Assembly: GCA_002239045.1 (NCBI GenBank)
Contig: MPNN01000001.1
Span: 62,001-126,000, forward strand
Direction: 5' to 3'
DNA from: SAR202 cluster bacterium bin127
GTDB taxonomy: Bacteria; Chloroflexota; Dehalococcoidia; Lucifugimonadales; Lucifugimonadaceae
Length of the DNA stretch: 64,000 bases
The notes beneath the pieces were generated by a model, which was not told the origin of the DNA, did not search any database, and saw only the letters and a program-made list of their open reading frames with translations. The first letter of the stretch is position 1. Each line of letters opens with the position of its first letter. Positions 8,192 through 18,100 of this stretch are shown here, piece by piece. Both the position numbers and the translations under genes were made by a program.

Positions 8192-9868
8192 ATGTCGAAG
8201 ATCTACGAAATAGCCGACGGATTCGTCGATACCCTCGCGGAGTTGGATCCGATCGTGGCGACGTATCTTGGGGTGCCGGGTTACGACCATTTGATGCCGG
8301 ACTACTCACCAGAAGCGTCGGAGCGGTCAGATGTCGCGGTACGCGATGTGATGAATCGAATTAAGGCAGAGTCGCCAGATTCGGTGCGGGAGCGCAGATG
8401 CAGTGAGACCGTGCAGGAAGAGATGACGGGTTCGATCGATCAGCACGCTGCCGGACTGCATTACTCGGGCATGAACATCCTACATTCACCGGTTCAATCG
8501 CTGCGGCAGATATTCGATTTGATGCCTCGATCTTCGACGGCAGATTGGGAAAACATCGCTTCCCGGATGGAAGGCATCGCCGATTCGATTGCGACTTACC
8601 AGGTGACACTTGACGAGGGGATTGGCAAAGGGTTAACGGCGTCGAAGCGGCAGACCGCAGGATGTATCGAACAGATCGAGACCTGGATCGGCAAAGGCGA
8701 CACGGATCCCTTCTTCAACGGGATAGCGAAATCTGCCGATGCGTCGGACGATGTGAGCGAATCTCTGAAGCGCAAGTTGGCGGACGCTGCGACTTCGGCG
8801 AATACGGCCTATTCGGAATTCGCGGCCTATCTGCGAGATGTTTACTTGCCCGCGGCGCGGTCGAGCGACGCAGTCGGTCGCGAGCATTATTCGTTGACTT
8901 CGAGGTCGTACAACGGCATCGACTTGGATTTCGACGAGACGTACGACTGGGGATGGGAGCAGTTGCACTGGGTGCAGTCGGAGATGCGCAAGGCAGCCGA
9001 TCAGATCAAACCCGGGTCGTCCATTGACGAAGCGGTCGAGATTCTGGAGAGCGACCCGAAGCGTGCGATCGACGGCGAAGACGCATTCAGAGACTGGATG
9101 CAGAATCTCCAAGACGCGACGATCGACGAAATGAACGGGACCCATTTCGACATTGCGGACCCCGTGAAGAATATCGAGGCGTTGATCGCTCCGCCCGGCG
9201 GGGCATTGGCGATGTACTACACCGGCCCATCCGAGGACTTCTCGAGGCCGGGTCGGACTTGGTATCCCACGGGCGGCAAAACATCGTTCCCCCTGTGGCG
9301 AGAGGTCTCTATCGCATACCACGAGGGCGTACCCGGACACCATTTCCAGATCGCGACGACGATGACCTTGTCGGACCAATTGTCGCGTTATCAGCGATTG
9401 CTGGCGGGAACCTCGGGATACGTCGAGGGATGGGCACTCTATGCGGAGAGATTGATGCACGAACTCGGCTATCTGGAAAACCCGGACTACTACATGGGGA
9501 TGCTAGACGCTCAAGCCTTGCGATCCGTCCGCGTCATCATCGACATCGGAATGCACTTGGAGAAGCGGATTCCTGAAGATTCCGAATACCACCCGGGCGA
9601 AGTTTGGACGCCCGATCTCGCATTAGAGTTCATGCGCGACCGAGTGCATTTCCCGCCCGAGTTCGTAGCCAGCGAGATCGATCGCTACCTTGGCATACCC
9701 GGTCAGGCGATTTCGTACAAGGTTGGTGAACGCGTCTGGCTAGAATCTCGTCAAACAGCACGCGCAGCGCAAGGCACCTCGTTCAACCTGAAGAATTGGC
9801 ACAACCGAGCGTTAGAGCTAGGACCGATGGGCTTGGCGCAGATGCAGCGCGAGATGTCTCGTATGTAA
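8192..9868 (+). CDS. DUF885-family protein (probable zinc metallopeptidase-like)
   Basis: Recognised from the DUF885 signature YHEGVPGHHFQ, in which the HExxxGHH pattern is thought to bind metal, and the following SGYVEGWALYAERLMHELGY with its conserved acidic residue. Length, 558 residues, matches the family, whose members are mostly helical. The family's biochemistry is poorly defined; a peptidase role is inferred from the metal motif. No signal peptide is visible. The gene begins 12 bases after the serine hydrolase with a purine-rich site just before the ATG, and is followed 13 bases later by an SRPBCC gene, so the three probably form one transcript. Confidence 0.85.
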   Translation: MSKIYEIADGFVDTLAELDPIVATYLGVPGYDHLMPDYSPEASERSDVAVRDVMNRIKAESPDSVRERRCSETVQEEMTGSIDQHAAGLHYSGMNILHSPVQSLRQIFDLMPRSSTADWENIASRMEGIADSIATYQVTLDEGIGKGLTASKRQTAGCIEQIETWIGKGDTDPFFNGIAKSADASDDVSESLKRKLADAATSANTAYSEFAAYLRDVYLPAARSSDAVGREHYSLTSRSYNGIDLDFDETYDWGWEQLHWVQSEMRKAADQIKPGSSIDEAVEILESDPKRAIDGEDAFRDWMQNLQDATIDEMNGTHFDIADPVKNIEALIAPPGGALAMYYTGPSEDFSRPGRTWYPTGGKTSFPLWREVSIAYHEGVPGHHFQIATTMTLSDQLSRYQRLLAGTSGYVEGWALYAERLMHELGYLENPDYYMGMLDAQALRSVRVIIDIGMHLEKRIPEDSEYHPGEVWTPDLALEFMRDRVHFPPEFVASEIDRYLGIPGQAISYKVGERVWLESRQTARAAQGTSFNLKNWHNRALELGPMGLAQMQREMSRM

Positions 9869-9881
9869 CGAGCTTCAGATC

Positions 9882-10400
9882 GTGAAACCCATAACCCTAG
9901 AGCCGCGAACCATCCACATCCGGGCCGACCGCCGGCTGGTATTTCAAGTCCTGACGGCGTACGGAAACATGGGCCTCGACGGCTACTCATCCAAAGTGAT
10001 GGAGGACCACGGCGACAGGAAATTGGTCGAATTTCACACCCCGCTGAAGATTCGAAACACGACGCACGTCGTGCGGAGCGTCGAATGGGTAAAACTGACC
10101 GACCCGGAAAGGATCGATTTCTGGCTGGCCGAAGGATACGAGGACAAGTCGATCTTCGCGCTCAGCCTATTGGAAGACGCGTTTGCGTTGGCAGACCGGG
10201 ATGGATGCACCGAGATGACGTACGAGAGCCGGTTTGCAGTGAAAACGCCCGTGATCGGCTGGTTGCTAGCGAGATTGATGATGGTCCCGGTCATGCGCCG
10301 CCACATGGTGGACCATTTGGAGGATATTCGCGGGTTGTGCGAGGCTCGTGCGGAGAGGAGTCGGGTCTTTCCGCAGGTGGAGTGCGGGTGTGAAGTATGA
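9882..10400 (+). CDS. SRPBCC/START-like small-molecule-binding protein
   Basis: A 172-residue protein that starts with a beta strand and helix typical of the polyketide cyclase/START fold (TIHIRADRRLVFQVLTAYG), followed by alternating strands and a long C-terminal helix from about residue 125 (WLLARLMMVPVMRRHMVDHL). These proteins bind hydrophobic ligands in a cleft under that helix. No catalytic motif can be named. GTG at 9882 is the start, 13 bases after the DUF885 stop, so it is likely cotranscribed. The basic, cysteine-containing tail (ECGCEV) is unusual. Confidence 0.65.
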   Translation: MKPITLEPRTIHIRADRRLVFQVLTAYGNMGLDGYSSKVMEDHGDRKLVEFHTPLKIRNTTHVVRSVEWVKLTDPERIDFWLAEGYEDKSIFALSLLEDAFALADRDGCTEMTYESRFAVKTPVIGWLLARLMMVPVMRRHMVDHLEDIRGLCEARAERSRVFPQVECGCEV

Positions 10401-10445
10401 GGGTAAGGATCAGAGGGACGGTACGGAAGGAAGATATCGAAATGT

Positions 10446-10461
10446 GTTACACTAATGTAAC
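10446..10461. promoter_or_regulatory. Palindromic operator candidate upstream of brnT
   Basis: GTTACA at 10446-10451 and TGTAAC at 10456-10461 form a perfect 6-base inverted repeat around CTAA, ending 12 bases before the brnT start. BrnA antitoxins carry a ribbon-helix-helix domain and repress their own operon through such repeats. A TACACT at 10449-10454 could be the -10 element inside the operator. The assignment to BrnA is inference from position. Confidence 0.5.
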
Positions 10462-10473
10462 TACAATAAGGTA

Positions 10474-10830
10474 TTGCCCAAATCACAGTTTACGAACGAC
10501 CTTTCTTGGGAGCGATCGTTGTTTCATACCGAACCTAATGAATATTGGATCTGGGACCGTGACAAGAACGAAACCAACAGGGCCAAGCATGGGATTGATT
10601 TCGAGACGGCGACGCAAGTGTTTGAAGATCCGTTCAGGACAACGATTGAAGATCCTCATTTCGACGAACCTCGGTTAAGGACAGTCGGAATGGTAGACAA
10701 CACGCTTGTGATGGTGGTGCATACATTTCCGCGTTTCGACCCACGATCTGGCGGCGAGATTGCACGAATAATCACGGCTAGGAGAGCAACCAGGCATGAA
10801 AGACGTACGTATGAAGAGGGGCCGCGTTGA
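10474..10830 (+). CDS. brnT: BrnT-family ribonuclease toxin
   Basis: Toxin of a type II toxin-antitoxin pair with a RelE-like ribonuclease fold that stops translation. The family core is WDRDKNETNRAKHGIDFETA followed by the FEDP segment, a strand-rich middle (RLRTVGMVDNTLVMVV) and the terminal ARIITARRATRHERRTYEE, which carries the conserved basic and aromatic residues. It begins with TTG at 10474 and has about 25 residues before the usual family start, so translation may begin further in. It overlaps the antitoxin gene by 35 bases, as is normal for brnTA. It borders the SIR2 operon, a common arrangement in defence-rich regions. Confidence 0.9.
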   Translation: MPKSQFTNDLSWERSLFHTEPNEYWIWDRDKNETNRAKHGIDFETATQVFEDPFRTTIEDPHFDEPRLRTVGMVDNTLVMVVHTFPRFDPRSGGEIARIITARRATRHERRTYEEGPR

Positions 10831-11107
10831 GTTGACGCGGCGTCAAAAAGAGGATTTGGCGCGGTTAAGGGCGATGACGGACGAGGATATCGATACGTCT
10901 GACGCGCCGGAGATACTGGACTGGTCAAACGCTAAGCGGGGGATGTTTTATCGGCCTGTGAAACAGCAACTCACTCTGCGCGTGGATGCAGACGTGGTCG
11001 CATGGTTTAAGGAGCACGCAGGTGAGAATGGTCGCGGTTACCAGACTGACATGAACAGGGCGCTGCGGGAGCATGTTGTGAGGGCGGAGAGAGAGAAGGC
11101 CGCCTGA
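10796..11107 (+). CDS. brnA: BrnA-family antitoxin
   Basis: Antitoxin that binds and neutralises BrnT and represses the operon. The N-terminal region contains the conserved DEDIDTSDAPEILDWSNA and AKRGMFYRPVKQQLTLRVD, and the C-terminal part is a ribbon-helix-helix DNA-binding domain (LTLRVDADVVAWFKEH to GYQTDMNRALREHV). Length, 103 residues, is typical. ATG at 10796 lies inside the end of brnT, so translation is coupled. The palindrome at 10446-10461 is its likely target. Both genes look complete. Confidence 0.92.
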   Translation: MKDVRMKRGRVELTRRQKEDLARLRAMTDEDIDTSDAPEILDWSNAKRGMFYRPVKQQLTLRVDADVVAWFKEHAGENGRGYQTDMNRALREHVVRAEREKAA

Positions 11108-11256
11108 TCGCATACTTGAAGCGAATGGGCTTGGCGACGATCCACCGTCCGCAGGTGCGTGATTTTGTGCGGCGGGGGTTGGAGGAGACTTGGTTGTTGG
11201 TAGCGTAGGTCGTGGAAGATGCCCTAATCGCCGTCGTGTAATTCGCACAAACATAG

Positions 11257-11262
11257 TATAAT
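11257..11262 (+). promoter_or_regulatory. Perfect -10 element of the SIR2 operon, near-leaderless start
   Basis: TATAAT at 11257-11262 ends 8 bases before the ATG at 11271. Transcription would normally start around 11268-11270, leaving at most a couple of untranslated bases. No clear Shine-Dalgarno sequence precedes the ATG, which fits a leaderless mRNA. No good -35 hexamer is visible at 16-18 bases. Confidence 0.55.
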
Positions 11263-11270
11263 CGCGATGC

Positions 11271-13019
11271 ATGAAACTTGGACAGATAGATTTTCCACCT
11301 GAACTGATCGGAGCGATTCGAGACGGTGAGTTGGTAGTGTTTGCTGGCGCGGGCGTTTCGAAAGGTGATCCGGCTTGTCTGCCGTTGTTCAAAGAGCTTG
11401 CTTGCAAGATCGCCGAAGGATCGGGAGAAACGCGTGAACCAAGCGAAGCAATTGATCAGTTTCTGGGGAGATTGGTGAGCGGGAACGGGATCAATGTGCA
11501 CGAAATCGCGGCACGGGTTCTAACGGAAACCAACCCTGAACCGACGGAGCTACACCGCGATTTGTTGCGGTTGTTCAAAGGCGAGGCTGGTGCGGTCCAG
11601 TTGGTGACAACAAATTTCGATTTGCTTTTTGAGGCTGCAGCAAACGAACTTTTCGGATCCGACCCAACGGTGTTCCGTGCTTCCGCTCTGCCACGCGGCG
11701 ACGAATTCACAGGGATCGTTCACGTTCACGGTGATGTGACGGTTGATACAGACATGGTGTTGACCGACGAGGATTTCGGACGCGCTTATTTGACTGGTGG
11801 TTGGGCGAGGCGATTTCTTGTGGCGCTTTTCCAGAACAAACCAGTGTTGTTCGTCGGATACAGCCACAGCGACACGATCATGGAGTATCTCGCGCGTGCT
11901 ATTCCGGTATCCCCCGACATTCCGCGACGCTTCATCCTGACCCATGATCAAGACGGTTCCAAGTGGTCGAGATTGCATATCCAGCCAATTTTGTTTCCTC
12001 CACTGGATTTCCAAGCACAGGATGAGGGTGTTGCGAAACTAGCTGCGACGGTCAACCGAGGAGCGGCAGATTGGCGGGACATGATCCGGAATACGGTCAT
12101 GTCTCAACCAGCCGCTTTGTCGGACGAGGACGCGGACGTCTTGCATTTCGGTTTGAACGATGCCGGTGATTCGCTCTCGAACGTGCGCGTGTTTACGAAC
12201 TACGCTCAGTCGTTTGAATGGGTTACGTGGTTGGACCAACGAGGTCTCCTTAATCACCTATTCGATGAAGATGAGTTTGACGAAAAGGATTCGATGTACG
12301 CCGGTTGGATAGCATCGAATTTTGCGCGTCAGGATGCCGACTCGGTGTTCAGATTGATTGGTCAGAAGGATTTGCGTCTCCATTCGCATTTCTGGTCTGC
12401 GTTAGCGTTTCAAGTCGGTTCAAGCGATCAAACGTCTCTCATACCAGAGTCATTGGGCAAGTGGGTGTCGATTTTCTTGTCGAAAGCGGTTGGCGCGACG
12501 CACGATGACTTCACTTCGATCTTCGAACGTTGTGTCGAACTCGGCAGGTTGGAGGATGCACTGGACATTCTGGAGGTAGTTGCCCGCCCGAGAGTTACTC
12601 GAGTGACGCCAAGTGACGACGATCTGCTGCGTAAAACGGAGGTTAGTATCGGGAGCGATGAGTGGCATTTAGCGCAGATGATGTCGGGTTTGCAACCGCA
12701 CTTGCCAGAAGTTGCAGAGCGATTAGTCGGTATCGCTACACGCAACTTGGCAGTTCAGCATAGACAGTTGGCAACGTGGGACCTCGCCGATCGCGATTTC
12801 AGCCAACCAAGTATCCATCGTGCGACAATTGAAGGAGAGGTAGAAACGACGAAACTAAGTCCTGAAGATGTGTTGATCGACATGGCCCGGAACTCTATTG
12901 TTTGGTTGGCACGAAACGAACCGGGACAAGCGGAGGTATGGATAGAACGTCTTTCTTCATCAGACATACCATTGCTACGAAGATTATCGAGGTTCGCGGT
13001 AGCCGAATTGCCTGAATGA
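11271..13019 (+). CDS. SIR2-domain protein, probable NAD-consuming defence effector
   Basis: N-terminal SIR2-like domain (about residues 15-240) with the NAD-binding loop FAGAGVSKGD, LVTTNFDLLFE (the TxNxD motif), VHVHGDV with the catalytic-type His, and LFVGYSHSD, the late Gly/Asp motif. The remaining 340 residues are helical and unrecognised. SIR2 domains in bacterial immunity (Thoeris ThsA, DSR, SIR2-APAZ) hydrolyse NAD on infection and stop growth. The protein is 582 residues and followed by a second gene with an ATGA 4-base overlap, so both are made together. The pair recalls SIR2 proteins with a C-terminal DUF4020 region, here perhaps split in two. It lies beside brnTA and uses A+T-richer codons than the housekeeping genes. 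Defence is inference; a non-defence sirtuin is unlikely given the absent zinc-binding cysteines. Confidence 0.8.
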   Translation: MKLGQIDFPPELIGAIRDGELVVFAGAGVSKGDPACLPLFKELACKIAEGSGETREPSEAIDQFLGRLVSGNGINVHEIAARVLTETNPEPTELHRDLLRLFKGEAGAVQLVTTNFDLLFEAAANELFGSDPTVFRASALPRGDEFTGIVHVHGDVTVDTDMVLTDEDFGRAYLTGGWARRFLVALFQNKPVLFVGYSHSDTIMEYLARAIPVSPDIPRRFILTHDQDGSKWSRLHIQPILFPPLDFQAQDEGVAKLAATVNRGAADWRDMIRNTVMSQPAALSDEDADVLHFGLNDAGDSLSNVRVFTNYAQSFEWVTWLDQRGLLNHLFDEDEFDEKDSMYAGWIASNFARQDADSVFRLIGQKDLRLHSHFWSALAFQVGSSDQTSLIPESLGKWVSIFLSKAVGATHDDFTSIFERCVELGRLEDALDILEVVARPRVTRVTPSDDDLLRKTEVSIGSDEWHLAQMMSGLQPHLPEVAERLVGIATRNLAVQHRQLATWDLADRDFSQPSIHRATIEGEVETTKLSPEDVLIDMARNSIVWLARNEPGQAEVWIERLSSSDIPLLRRLSRFAVAELPE

Positions 13020-14815
13020 CACCTGACCAAAAAATCGAATGGTTGATATCGTCTGGAGGCCTGGATGATGTCGGGACTCGTCACGAGTCTCGCCAATTGA
13101 TTAGCAGGACCTACCCTGATGCGACCACTCAGACACGGCAACGTTTGATACAAGCGATTAAGGATGTTTTCGCGTCTGGCGAAATGGAATCTGGGGAGCC
13201 ATCAGACAACGACCGCAAAATCTACGACTGGTTCGATGTTCTGCTAGGTGCTGATCCCGATTGTGAGTTAGCTCAGACCGCATTTCAGGAGTTGCAGACT
13301 CGATATCCCGAGTGGGAACCTTGGGATGAACCTGCCCTGCCGTTCCACGTTGAGGGTCCATACTGGGTTCGTGATGTCAGCCCGTGGGCGGTTGAGGATT
13401 TGTTGTCTAGGCCGGCCGCGGAGTTGGTAAATGAAGTGTTGGATTTCAAGCCATCGCCGTGGGGTACGCCGATCGACAGAGACCGGATGGAAGAAGAAAA
13501 CGCGGCGAAAGCGGTTAGAGAAGTGGCAACCCGTGATGTAAGTAAGGGGTTAAATGTCGCGAACGAATTGGTGCGACGCGAAGTATGGCAGCAAGTCTTG
13601 TGGCGGGAATTGTTGGAAGCATGGAAAGAGTCAGAACTCAACGAACAGCAATACAGTCAGGTCTTGACTTTATTGCACTCTCCCAAGTTGTTTGATAAGA
13701 ATGGCAAAGGGATTACAGACCTGCTACTAACCTTAGTGAGAAACGGTGGCAAACAGTATGCCATGAGGTTGATGCCTACTGCCAAGAGCTTAGCGTTGTC
13801 AATATGGAATGAATCTAAGAATTCGAAGTCTTGGATCCTGAGCGAAACAGACTGGTTTACGCTTGCGTTGAATTCGAATGCTGGGTTGGTTGTTCGTTTT
13901 TGGCTTTCGGCAATGTGGGTTGAGAGTGAGCGTGGGAAAAAACGAATCGGTCGTTTCAACGAAGATGACCGTCAGTTTTTTGACAGTGTGGTTGAAGACA
14001 GCGATATGCGCGGAAAACTTGGTCAAGCGATGCTGGCTACGCATATCGGTTATCTTCTGTCATTTGATTACGACTGGACGACGAAGCGACTGTTGCCATT
14101 GTTTGATCCCGAACACGCTTCCTTCGTTCCTGCGTGGCATGGTTTCACTTGGGGACAGCTTAGGTCCGACGTTGGCGAGTTGATGAAGCCGAAGTTCTTG
14201 AGTGCAGTTGAGAACATTCATAGGTTCGAGCATGTTGGGGTGCCCTCCCGCAGAAGTGAGTTCGTGAGGCGATATGCCAACATGATGGTCTACAACATTG
14301 ATGAACCGCTAATCAAATGGGCACCTGAGTTGTTCAAGAACGGTGATGACGTGGATCGTTACACGTTTGCGTGGGAGATCGGTCGAATACTTGAGAACAT
14401 GGCTGATGCTCAGAAGATTGAGCTTTGGCATCGATGGTTAAGACGATATTGGCAGAATCGGTTGTCTGGAGTACCGAGACCATTGGAAAAAATGGAAGTT
14501 GAAGAGATGCTTCGTTGGCCAAAAGACCTGCAGGTTGTGTTCGACGAAGCTGTTAAATTGACTGTGAGAATGCCATCGGCGAACCTTGAACTCATGAGGA
14601 TATCGAAAGATTACGTTGACGAGGAACTTGCCCGTAGATTTCCTAGTGGGTCGGCGCAGTTACTCGAGTACCTTGACAGAATAGAACCGAACACTGGGGA
14701 TTGGGACGGGATTGAAAACGTTATCGACGTACTTACGACAAGTCACTTGGACACCGCTCTGAAAGAGAAGGTCAAGGATATCGGAGTAAGGCGAGTAGTC
14801 GGCGTCGCCGTTTAG
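13016..14815 (+). CDS. Large helical partner of the SIR2 protein (DUF4020-like C terminus suspected)
   Basis: A 599-residue, almost wholly alpha-helical protein without a catalytic motif I can point to. The C-terminal 250 residues, with FVRRYANMMVYNIDEPL, IELWHRWLRRYWQNRLSGVP and EEMLRWPKDL, look like the DUF4020 region that I recall at the C terminus of SIR2 defence proteins; this memory needs a profile search. The ATG overlaps the SIR2 stop (ATGA), so the two chains are probably made in fixed ratio and form one complex, with this one as sensor or regulator. It is followed by A+T-rich DNA and convergent genes. Confidence 0.65.
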   Translation: MTPDQKIEWLISSGGLDDVGTRHESRQLISRTYPDATTQTRQRLIQAIKDVFASGEMESGEPSDNDRKIYDWFDVLLGADPDCELAQTAFQELQTRYPEWEPWDEPALPFHVEGPYWVRDVSPWAVEDLLSRPAAELVNEVLDFKPSPWGTPIDRDRMEEENAAKAVREVATRDVSKGLNVANELVRREVWQQVLWRELLEAWKESELNEQQYSQVLTLLHSPKLFDKNGKGITDLLLTLVRNGGKQYAMRLMPTAKSLALSIWNESKNSKSWILSETDWFTLALNSNAGLVVRFWLSAMWVESERGKKRIGRFNEDDRQFFDSVVEDSDMRGKLGQAMLATHIGYLLSFDYDWTTKRLLPLFDPEHASFVPAWHGFTWGQLRSDVGELMKPKFLSAVENIHRFEHVGVPSRRSEFVRRYANMMVYNIDEPLIKWAPELFKNGDDVDRYTFAWEIGRILENMADAQKIELWHRWLRRYWQNRLSGVPRPLEKMEVEEMLRWPKDLQVVFDEAVKLTVRMPSANLELMRISKDYVDEELARRFPSGSAQLLEYLDRIEPNTGDWDGIENVIDVLTTSHLDTALKEKVKDIGVRRVVGVAV

Positions 14816-14880
14816 GAAAATTTCTTTCCGTTTCTCAGAGCGAGTCGATATCAAACATATGTGTTCTGTGTCGAATGTTG

Positions 14881-15072
14881 TCAATCCGCCGACCAGATGG
14901 TGAAGCCTTCGAAGCGCGTAGAGTAGCCAGCGATGCCGTCAACGGTGTAGTAGTTGGTTATGGCTGATACTTGACCGGGTGTGGTCTGGCGACTTGCGGC
15001 CGAGGCGACGGATATCGTCTTTGGACTGTATCTAGCGTTGCCGCGGGCGTTGTGACGGTATTTTTGAACCAT
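14881..15072 (-). CDS. Small unknown protein (63 aa)
   Basis: No family recognised. ATG at 15072 opens a frame of 63 residues ending FTIWSAD. The codons favour C or G at the third base, as in the genes around it, and no other frame here does, which is why I regard it as real. It has a basic N terminus (VQKYRHNARGNARYS), then a Ser/Thr-rich strand-like stretch and two Tyr residues (AITNYYTVDGIAGYS). It lies 52 bases beyond the stop of the giant J-domain protein on the same strand and may belong to its transcript. Confidence 0.4.
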   Translation of the reverse strand: MVQKYRHNARGNARYSPKTISVASAASRQTTPGQVSAITNYYTVDGIAGYSTRFEGFTIWSAD

Positions 15073-15124
15073 GATTGCGGTGATTTTTGATGATGAGATG
15101 AGATGTGAACGCTTCACGTCGGTA

Positions 15125-18100
15125 CTATTCCAAGAAGATGGAGTATTCGGAGATTGGTGCCTGTTCGCCGTCGATTTCGGACCATACGACGATGGTGTAG
15201 ACACCGTCACCGTGTTGGTCTAAGAGGGCGGAGATGTCGGCTTTTACCGAGAGTTGGTTGTCCGCGGCGACCCAATCCGACGCGGTGATCCAAGGCAGAG
15301 TGACTATGCCCCTCTTTCGGGTTTGGCTAGCGTTGTACGCTTGTTGCCATAGTTGATGGTTCTCGTCATAGGAATTCGGCGGAGGGAGACTGGGGTCGAT
15401 GTAGTAAGGATCAGGGCAAGAAGCTCGGTCGGTGGATTTGGTCACGATGTCTTCGGTGTAAAACCATCCAGCGTCGAGCGGTGGTCGGAGCGCAGCAACC
15501 TGAGTACCGCCGCCATAACAGTATGTGCGTGTTAACTGGCCTCGCGTTAAATCCTTGACTGGTGGGTCAAAATAGATTTGTATACCTAGGTTATCGTCCA
15601 TTTGAGCAGTTGCGCCATTCGTTAAAGTGCCTGCAAGGGTCAAAATCCCGTTCTCGATGACAGGTTGTGTGGTGTATCGAACGTAATCTCCCACGAACAG
15701 CTGGGCTAACCAAAGGTTTGGTCGCTGGTATGAGATGCCGATGCCGACTTTGATGTGATGTGGATTGAGGATGTTGCGGCGGTGTCCGGAACTCCTCATT
15801 AGTCCGTCCATCGCTTCGGCGAGATTTGCATTGATGGACATGGAAATGTACCGATGAGGATCGGGAGGGCAATAATCAGTACCGCTGACGTTTTCCGCAG
15901 AGTATTGCTCGCCTCCAGCGAGTGTGTAGCGCATGTAGGGTTTGAGGCCATCTGAACCCCAGTGACTGCCAAAGCAGTTTTCCCGCATATCTTCCGCGTG
16001 TGATTGGGCAGTGATATTGTCGTCGAGGGTTACTGGGTTTAGACCTGATGCGGTTCGAGCACTGTTTATGAGCTTTAGCGCGTATTCACGGGCGGATTCC
16101 AGCTCTGATTGACTTAGACCGGAAAGTTGTATTGGCGTTGTAGTTTGTGTAGGTGTTGCAGTTGGAGTTGGGGTGCTTGAAGGGGTATGAGTTGCGGTTG
16201 GAGTTAAGGTGTGTGTGGGTGTAATGGTGGGTGTGTGAGTTGGAGTTGGGGTGTTTTCAGTGTCGATCGTGACCGTGACGGTTGCTACGGAAGTGGGTGT
16301 TGCAACGCGTTGTTCGCTCGTAGCTGTATCAAGCGTGGCAGTGTTAATTTTCATTGCGCCCCAACAGATCACGTTGCGGTCGTGCCGAATACCGCACGTA
16401 TGATCGCGGCCACTACTGATAGATGCGAAAGTTTCGGAAGTCGGAGGTGATGATTGCCCGCGGTCGTCTCCTTTTTTGCTCGCGCCCCAACAAACCGCAG
16501 TGCCATCAAAGCGGAGACCGCACGTGTGGTTCACGCCGCTACTGATCGCTTTGAACTTTTCAGCAATGGGTGGTGAGGCTTGACCAGAGTTGTGCGGCCT
16601 GTCGGCACCCCAACAGATCGGTGTTCCATCCTCGCGCAATGCACAGACGTGATACAAACCGCTACTAATGGCGACAAAGGAGTGATCGTGTTCGTGTGGC
16701 GGCGGTAATGGAGCTGGTTCAAAACGCCTTCCTCCCCGACTTCCTCCCCAACATTCGAGTTGGTCATTCTCACTGACGGCGCAAGTGTGGGCGAAACCTG
16801 TGGCTATAGACGAGAAGCCTGTTCCATGCGGAGGCGATGCCTGGCCATAGTCGTACTGGCTACCTCGTGTTCCCCAACATACGATGCTCCCATCATGGCG
16901 TAAGCCGCAGGTATGCATTGCAGATACTCCGCTATGAATTGAGATGAAAGTCTCGTCTTGTGGTGCCTTCGACTGGCCTTCTTTGTCGCGTCCCCAACAC
17001 TCGGCCGTACCGTTTTCGCGCAGAGCGCAAGAGTGATAACGACCGCTGGTGATTGAGACAAATCCGTCATCTGTTGGAGGTTTATCTTGATCGTAATCGT
17101 AATCGTAATCGTATGCCGCCTTGACCTCATTCAACCAACAATCGATAGTCCCATCTTCGCGTAACGCGCAAGAGTGATACGATCCGCTGCTGATCTCGAT
17201 GTATCTGATGGGAGTTGGAGTCGCAGTAGGAGTTGGCGTTGAAGTGGGAGTCGGACTCGGACTCGGCGACGGGCTGGGAGAGCTCGTTGGCGTTGGAACG
17301 GGTAATGGGGTTTCGGTGGGTTGCGGCGTAGAAGTTGAAGTTGGCGTAGCGGTTGGTATTGGTTCGGGTGTAGCCGTTTGCGTGGCGGTTGGTATGGGAG
17401 TGGGTGTGTACGTGGGAATAGGTGATGGCATGGGCGTGAGGGTCGCCGTAGGAAATGGTGTGGGTGTTTGAGTCGGCGTGATTGTGGGTGTTGGTATTGC
17501 CGGCGCTACTCCGAATATGATCTGTTGCTCGGCTACGAGAGTGGCATCCCGGTACAGCTTTACATTGAAGTCATGAGTACCTGGTGGACACGATGCCGGT
17601 ATCCTTACCGCCCTAGCGACAGAGTTTTCATCGACTGGCCCAATAGCAATGAATTCATTCATTCCCGGTCCGATGCAACGGCTGTCAAAAATGGTGACGA
17701 TGTAGTTATATCGAGCACTTCCGCTGGCCAGATCGCCGAATCGAATATTTGCAGTTCTCACCGTGCCTTCTGTGCCATTTCGATTCATGTCAATTGTGAT
17801 CTTGGGGACAGTAATCGGCTCCGGAGTAGGGAATGGAAGTGGCGTAGCCGTTAGCGGTAGGGTGTCTGTTACGTTGGGTGGGAAAACGAATATCAAGAAA
17901 GCAACGGGAACAATAATCGACATCAGAAGCAGGAAGCCCACCAGCTTTGATGTGTACCATTTTTTGCCGCCGTTGGTGGCTTCGGTTGGCGGATTGGGAG
18001 GCGGCTTACCCGGCCCGTCGGTTTGATTTCGGATATCTCGATGCCCGCGACGCTGTTGTCCGCTCGCTTCTCTTTCGCGTTGCTGTGCAGCTTCGCGCTG

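Noticed and set aside
11125-11208. A 27-codon frame (MGLATIHRPQVRDF...) between brnA and the SIR2 operon
   Set aside because: Too short, with no ribosome-binding site. It may be a gene remnant, but nothing can be matched to it.
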